A stretch of 64,000 bases of DNA from Sphingomonas pituitosa NBRC 102491 (GTDB taxonomy: Bacteria; Pseudomonadota; Alphaproteobacteria; Sphingomonadales; Sphingomonadaceae), in NCBI RefSeq assembly GCF_001598435.1, contig NZ_BCYY01000012.1, forward strand, positions 1 through 64,000, read 5' to 3'. A model generated the notes under the pieces. The model was not told the DNA's origin. It saw nothing but the letters and a program-made list of their open reading frames with translations, and searched no databases. Made by a program: the position numbers and the translations under genes. Below are positions 60,070 to 64,000 of the stretch, piece by piece (within the stretch, counting starts at the first letter, position 1; each line of letters begins with the position of its first letter).

Positions 60070-61107
60070 TCAGGCTTGTCGGCTGTCGTCGGCGCGGGTC
60101 AGCGTCGAGAGCTCGGCAGGGCGCAGTTCGTGGATCAGCTGCTCCATGCGGCACTGGGCGGGTGCCTTGTCCGGGCGCCAGCGCAGCAGCCTTGTGCCGT
60201 GGCGAAACCGGTCGCCGGTCACCTGGTCGTACAGCACTTCCACCACCAGTTCCGGGCAGAGCGGTTCCCAGGCGCTTTCGGCGCCGTTGTTCCAGCGGCT
60301 CGGCCCGCCGGGCGCCTTGCCGGTGAAGCCGGGCGGGTCGATCAGCGGTTCCAGTCGAGCGAGCAGCGGCCCGCGCGCGTCTGCTGCGATGCCGGACGTA
60401 AAGCCGACATGATGCAGCAGGCCCGCATCGTCGTAGAGGCCCAGCAGCAGCGATGCCACGCCGCCGCCCTCCTTCGTCCGCCGAAAGCCGCCGACGACGC
60501 AGTCGGCGGAGCGATGCTGCTTCACCTTCAGCATTGCGCGCTCGCCCGGGCGATACGGCGCGTGGAGCTGTTTCGCGACCACGCCGTCGAGGGCGCCGCC
60601 GCCCTGGGCGAGCCAGGCGCGGGCGGTCTCGATCCGCTCCGTGCGGTCCGACAGCAGCAGCGCCGGTCCGCCATGTTCCTGATGGAAGCGCTCAAGGCAG
60701 CGGCGGCGCGCTTGCAGCGGGGCGGCGAGCAGATCCCGGCCGTCCAGCCGAAGGCAGTCGAACAGCATCAATTGCGCCGGGGTGTCGTGCGAGAGGCGCC
60801 GGATACGGCTCGGCGCGGGGTGCAGGCGCGCCTGGAGCGCGTCGAACGAAAGCACGCCCCCGATCGGCAGGATGAGCTCGCCGTCCAGCGTGAAGTCGTC
60901 GCGCCCCACCGCCTCGATCATCTCGACGATCTCGGGGAAGTAGCGGCCCAGCGGCTTGCCCGACTTGGACAGGATGTCGACCTTGCTCCCGCGCCGGAAT
61001 GCCAGTGCGCGGAAACCGTCCCATTTGGGTTCGAACTGCCAGCCCGTTTCCTCCGGCAGCGCGGCGACGAGCCTGGCCTCCATCGGCGACAGATCGGGCG
61101 TCGTCAT
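60070..61107 (-). CDS. Short ATP-dependent DNA ligase (LigC-like)
   Basis: The product is 345 residues. Adenylation motif I has Lys28 in FEPKWDGFRA; motif III is LMLFDCLRLDG, motif IV LDGVVAKQL and motif V MLKVKQH. The OB-fold part follows with ELVVEVLYDQVTGDRFRHGTRLLRW. There is no polymerase or phosphoesterase domain, so this is a stand-alone ligase like the LigC types, perhaps for repair. Its start overlaps the stop of the DUF72 gene by four bases. Confidence 0.93.
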   Translation of the reverse strand: MTTPDLSPMEARLVAALPEETGWQFEPKWDGFRALAFRRGSKVDILSKSGKPLGRYFPEIVEMIEAVGRDDFTLDGELILPIGGVLSFDALQARLHPAPSRIRRLSHDTPAQLMLFDCLRLDGRDLLAAPLQARRRCLERFHQEHGGPALLLSDRTERIETARAWLAQGGGALDGVVAKQLHAPYRPGERAMLKVKQHRSADCVVGGFRRTKEGGGVASLLLGLYDDAGLLHHVGFTSGIAADARGPLLARLEPLIDPPGFTGKAPGGPSRWNNGAESAWEPLCPELVVEVLYDQVTGDRFRHGTRLLRWRPDKAPAQCRMEQLIHELRPAELSTLTRADDSRQA

Positions 61108-61844
61108 CGGCGCTCTCCAGGCGCTGGAAACCGGCGGGAAAGTTGGAGCGCGTCGCCCAGCGCTGCGGAGGCCGCCGTGTTGTCGAACATGCACCAGACG
61201 GGGCCGGCGGCCTCGGTATCGGCGAGGAGCGCCGCCGCGATGTCGCGCAGGCGCGGCTCGCCATAGGCGGAGCGATACATCACCGGCGATCCATGCAGCC
61301 GCCAGTAGGAGAGCCCATGCCAGCCGCCCGGCACCGCTGCTTCAGGGACGCGCGCCGGATCGGCGGCGACGCGCGCGACCTTCCACCGGATGAGCAGAGC
61401 CTCGGCTGCAGGGGTGAACCAGCTGGCATGTCTCGGCTCGCAGGCGACGGGTACATTGGTCTTCGCGGCAACGGTGGCCGCAAAGGCGGAGAACATATCC
61501 GCGTCAAAGGCGAAGCTCGGCGGCAGCTGGAGCAGAAGCACCGCCAGCTTCTCGCCAAGGCCGCCGGCTTCTTCCAGGAACTGCGCGAGCTGCGCCTCGA
61601 CGTCGACCAGTCGCCGGTCATGGCTGATTGCCCTTGGGATCTTGGCGGAAAAGCGGAAATGATCGGGAACGCTCTCGCCCCAGCGCTGCCAGGTGGACCG
61701 CCGGTGCGGGCGGTAGAAGGAGGAATTCACCTCCACGCCGCGTAGCCGTGCAGCATAGCGCGCCAGCGCGGAGCCTTCGGCCGGGAAGGCAGGGCGATCG
61801 ACGGCAGGGATGGACCAGCCTGCGGTTCCGATCACCAGTTTCAT
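61104..61844 (-). CDS. DUF72 (YecE-family) protein
   Basis: This 246-residue TIM-barrel-like protein begins KLVIGTAGWSIPAVDR and contains GVEVNSSFYRPHRRSTWQRW, FRFSAKIPRAISHDRRL, LGEKLAVLLLQLPPSF and EPRHASWF, all typical of DUF72/YecE. Members occur near DNA repair genes, but no activity is settled. Translational coupling to the ligase gene suggests joint expression, perhaps in DNA repair. The ATG at 61844 follows a GGGGGAAG sequence. Confidence 0.93.
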   Translation of the reverse strand: MKLVIGTAGWSIPAVDRPAFPAEGSALARYAARLRGVEVNSSFYRPHRRSTWQRWGESVPDHFRFSAKIPRAISHDRRLVDVEAQLAQFLEEAGGLGEKLAVLLLQLPPSFAFDADMFSAFAATVAAKTNVPVACEPRHASWFTPAAEALLIRWKVARVAADPARVPEAAVPGGWHGLSYWRLHGSPVMYRSAYGEPRLRDIAAALLADTEAAGPVWCMFDNTAASAALGDALQLSRRFPAPGERR

Positions 61845-62162
61845 CTTCCCCCCTCCACGGCAGCCAGATCCCGCTGTCTCATCGATTTTGGACGGCGTTC
61901 GTTCCGAAACCCGGCGCGGACAGACGGTCGCGGAGCTGTCGCACTCGCCGGCCGCGGCCTCGCGCACGCATTTCGGGAAGGGCGTACACATGCTTGATGC
62001 GCTTCGGCGGTGGAAGGCACCTGGTTTCGTGACGTGCGGTCCAAAGGGTGTTGGATGCCCGCCAACGGGCGGAGAGGGGGGCACGTACGGCACGTCCGTT
62101 GACGTCGCCGACCGGGCTGGCGATGGCGCTCGCGCCGGACGCAACCGGCGAAGGGGGAAATC
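61845..62162. other. 318-base intergenic region without a recognised gene
   Basis: This stretch separates the divergent DUF72 gene and the lipoprotein gene. I see no tRNA, repeat pair or convincing small gene. A short plus-strand frame beginning near 61990 has no ribosome-binding site and low-complexity Gly/Arg content. GAAGGGGGAAATC before the ATG at 62163 is the lipoprotein gene's ribosome-binding site. The region should hold the promoters for both directions. Confidence 0.5.
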
Positions 62163-63605
62163 ATGAAGTCGAATGCACGCGCCTTCTTGCGGATGGGGGG
62201 CGGTGTCTCTTCCGCGCTCGCGCTCAGCCTGACGGCATGCAGCGGTGGGGGCGGCGGATCCAGCCCCGCGCAGCCGCCGGTGTTCAGCTCCGCAGCCACC
62301 GCCAGCGTCGTGGAGAATGTGACGGGCAGCATCTATCAGGCGGTGGCCAGCGACCCGAACGGTGACGCGCTGACCTATGCCATCGTCGGGGGTGCGGACG
62401 CCCAGCGCTTCACGATCTCGGCGGCGGGACAGCTCTCCTTCGTGGATTCGCCCAATTACGACCTGCCCGCCGATGCCGACCAGAACAATGTCTATGAGGT
62501 TCAGATCGCCGCCAGCGACGGCAAGGCATCGACCACGCTGGCCGTGTCGGTGACGGTCGGTAATGCCAAGGAAGGCGTCGCCGTGCGCCGGGTGGGCACC
62601 GGCTTCACCAACCCGGTGGCGATGGCGCCGAAGGATGCCCAGACCATGCTGGTCGCGGAGAAGGGCGGCGCGATCTACAGCCTTGATCTGGCGAGCGGCG
62701 CGAAGACCCTGGTGCACCAGATCGTCAGCGTCGGGTCCGGCGGCGTTCTCGCGATCGCCTATGGGCGCGGCGCGATCACCGACGGCAGCTTCTTCGTCAT
62801 GTATGTACGGGACAACGGCTTCCTCATCATCGCGCATTTCTCGCGGAACGGCTTGGGCAACATCGTCGAGGAAAGCATGCCGGTGCTCGCGACGAGCGCC
62901 CCGAACTATGCGGGTGGCGGCGGGTTCATCTACACCGGCGACGGCCTGTTCGCGGCGATCGGCGATGCCGGGGGCGCCGGCGATCCGAGCGGCAGCGCGC
63001 AGGACGATTCCTCATGGCTCGGCAAGCTGGTCCGCATCGTGCCCAATCCGGACCCCTATGCGGGCGCGTCCCCCCAGTATTTCCTCGTCTCGAAGGTCGC
63101 CAAGGGTCTGCACCAGCCGCGCGGCGGCACCGGGTTCTCGAACGGAATCCTCTTCGCCGACCATGGCCAGGCCGTTGCCGAGGAGCTGAATTTCTTCACC
63201 GCCAACACGACGGGCGTCAATTTCGGCTGGCCGTTCAAGGAAGGGGTGCGGATGGTTGCCGGAACCCCGCCGGCCGGGCTGACCGATCCGGTCCTCGAAT
63301 ATTACCGGACGGGCGGACTGCGGACGGGGCAGTCGATCGTTGCCGGTGCGCGCGGTCCGAGCCAGGTGGCGTCGTTGCGCGACGTCGTCATCTTCGCGGA
63401 CCAGGGCGGTGCGATCTTCACGATCAAGGGCAGCTTGTTGGTGCCCGGCAAGTCGCTCACGTCGGATGTCGTGGAACGCCGCGACGCCGATTTCGCGCCC
63501 GATGCCGGTACGCTGAAGCGGCCGGTGGCGATCGAGACGTCGCCCGGCGGCCTGGTGTTCCTCCTCGATGCGGGCGGCGACGTGTTCGCGGTCGAAGGCA
63601 GCTGA
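62163..63605 (+). CDS. Lipoprotein with cadherin-like domain and glucose/sorbosone dehydrogenase-type propeller
   Basis: The product is 480 residues. The N-terminus SALALSLTACSGGGGG has a lipobox with Cys26, so it is a lipoprotein. Residues about 35-135 form a cadherin-like domain (DPNGDALTYAIVGG, LSFVDSPNYD, NVYEVQIAASDG). From 140 on there is a six-blade propeller resembling PQQ-dependent sugar dehydrogenases (GFTNPVAMAPKD, AIAYGRGAI, GDAGGAGDP, GVNFGWPFKEG). The segments for PQQ binding are incomplete, so enzyme activity is uncertain. A bidirectional terminator follows. Confidence 0.85.
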   Translation: MKSNARAFLRMGGGVSSALALSLTACSGGGGGSSPAQPPVFSSAATASVVENVTGSIYQAVASDPNGDALTYAIVGGADAQRFTISAAGQLSFVDSPNYDLPADADQNNVYEVQIAASDGKASTTLAVSVTVGNAKEGVAVRRVGTGFTNPVAMAPKDAQTMLVAEKGGAIYSLDLASGAKTLVHQIVSVGSGGVLAIAYGRGAITDGSFFVMYVRDNGFLIIAHFSRNGLGNIVEESMPVLATSAPNYAGGGGFIYTGDGLFAAIGDAGGAGDPSGSAQDDSSWLGKLVRIVPNPDPYAGASPQYFLVSKVAKGLHQPRGGTGFSNGILFADHGQAVAEELNFFTANTTGVNFGWPFKEGVRMVAGTPPAGLTDPVLEYYRTGGLRTGQSIVAGARGPSQVASLRDVVIFADQGGAIFTIKGSLLVPGKSLTSDVVERRDADFAPDAGTLKRPVAIETSPGGLVFLLDAGGDVFAVEGS

Positions 63606-63627
63606 CCGGCTCGCATGCGACGGATGT

Positions 63628-63657
63628 GCCCCGCGCCGACCGATGTCGGCGCGGGGC
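63628..63657. terminator. Bidirectional hairpin terminator
   Basis: A perfect 13-base-pair stem (GCCCCGCGCCGAC with GTCGGCGCGGGGC) closes a CGAT loop, 22 bases after the lipoprotein stop. It lies before the convergent glycoside hydrolase end. No T-tract. Confidence 0.75.
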
Positions 63658-63730
63658 CACGTGCATCAGAACGCCGCGCGGTAGCCCGGCGCGAAGGGCT
63701 GGCCGTTGGTGTGGACCACGCGGCGGACGA

Positions 63731-64000
63731 TCAGCGCGCGGCGGGAACGACGCCCTTCGGCGCGGTTGCCAGGCGCTGGATCAGGTCCACCTCGGCCTGG
63801 CGATAGGGCTTGCCGTCGCCGTGGAACACCTCGTGGAACCAGATGGTCGGTTCCTCATAGGTATAGGGCTTCTTCCAGCTGTCCCAGGGCAGACGGGTCT
63901 GCGACTTGCCGTCGACGAAGCCCCAGTTGAACATGGCGATGTTCAGTCGCTTGCCGATCGGGAGCGTGTTGTCGAACGTCGATCCGTTGCCGCGCGCCAT
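63731..64000 (-). CDS. Glycoside hydrolase C-terminal part (beta-xylanase/cellulase-like), N-terminus beyond window
   Basis: The gene runs off the right edge; only the last 89 or so residues are visible. LNIAMFNWGFVDGKSQTRLPWD, in two overlapping halves, and YTYEEPTIWFHEVFHGDGKPY are typical of the end of sphingomonad enzymes annotated as 1,4-beta-xylanase or cellulase-family glycosyl hydrolase. The catalytic glutamates are outside the window. The Met visible at the window edge need not be the start. Family call is moderate; substrate unknown. Confidence 0.65.
   Translation of the reverse strand: MARGNGSTFDNTLPIGKRLNIAMFNWGFVDGKSQTRLPWDSWKKPYTYEEPTIWFHEVFHGDGKPYRQAEVDLIQRLATAPKGVVPAAR

Noticed and set aside
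61990..62166. A short plus-strand frame before the lipoprotein gene.
   Set aside because: It lacks a ribosome-binding site and translates to Gly/Arg-rich low-complexity sequence.

Overview
The window is GC-rich DNA from an alphaproteobacterium, most likely a sphingomonad (Sphingomonas or a close relative). That call rests on the gene families and their arrangement: TonB-dependent receptors with transporter and hydrolase partners, a heme oxygenase-bacteriophytochrome pair with an HWE kinase, and intergenic palindromes of a type I associate with this group. No rRNA, tRNA, CRISPR array, prophage or transposase was found. The first and last genes run off the window.

Layout. 0-8 kb: an incomplete metallopeptidase-like protein, a PH-domain membrane protein, an EF-hand protein, purB, and a bphO-bphP photosensor operon. 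8-18.7 kb: a secreted cupin, a LysR regulator divergent from an alcohol dehydrogenase, a three-gene minus-strand unit (Lgt-like membrane enzyme, multi-cluster radical SAM enzyme, small membrane protein), recO, leuB, a GT2-GtrA glycosyltransferase, an Old Yellow Enzyme and a PMT-family mannosyltransferase. 18.8-25.2 kb: metZ-apaG-LysR, a FecCD-type ABC importer, an AraC regulator, a lone M17-N-like domain protein and a LuxR-type response regulator.

25.4-41.3 kb holds two related catabolic or detoxification modules. The first has an isochorismatase-like hydrolase, an alpha/beta hydrolase, XapX, an exported amidohydrolase, a glyoxalase-fold protein, DoxX, an alginate-export-type porin and a DUF1275 protein. 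guaA, an aldo/keto reductase and a decayed SDR remnant follow. The second has an exported hydrolase, an exported cupin and a YcaC-like hydrolase, and it converges on a response regulator and a large beta-propeller histidine kinase.

41.6-54.9 kb is a sulfur-scavenging island. It holds an SsuD-like monooxygenase, a Gfo/Idh/MocA dehydrogenase, two sugar/organic-acid type permeases, two TonB receptors, an arylsulfatase translationally coupled to an exported formylglycine-generating enzyme, and an AtsK-type alkylsulfatase. Its minus-strand operon is preceded by a possible nine-codon leader peptide and a perfect 8-7-8 inverted repeat. Together these genes could import sulfate esters or sulfonates and release sulfate or sulfite.

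55.3-64 kb: a cupin, a PRC-barrel membrane protein, a pseudoreceiver, a compact transcription unit for a 24-residue peptide with an unusually long Shine-Dalgarno match, a histidine phosphatase, nnrD, an alpha/beta hydrolase, a short ATP-dependent DNA ligase with a DUF72 partner, a lipoprotein with cadherin-like and beta-propeller domains, and the C-terminal end of a glycoside hydrolase.
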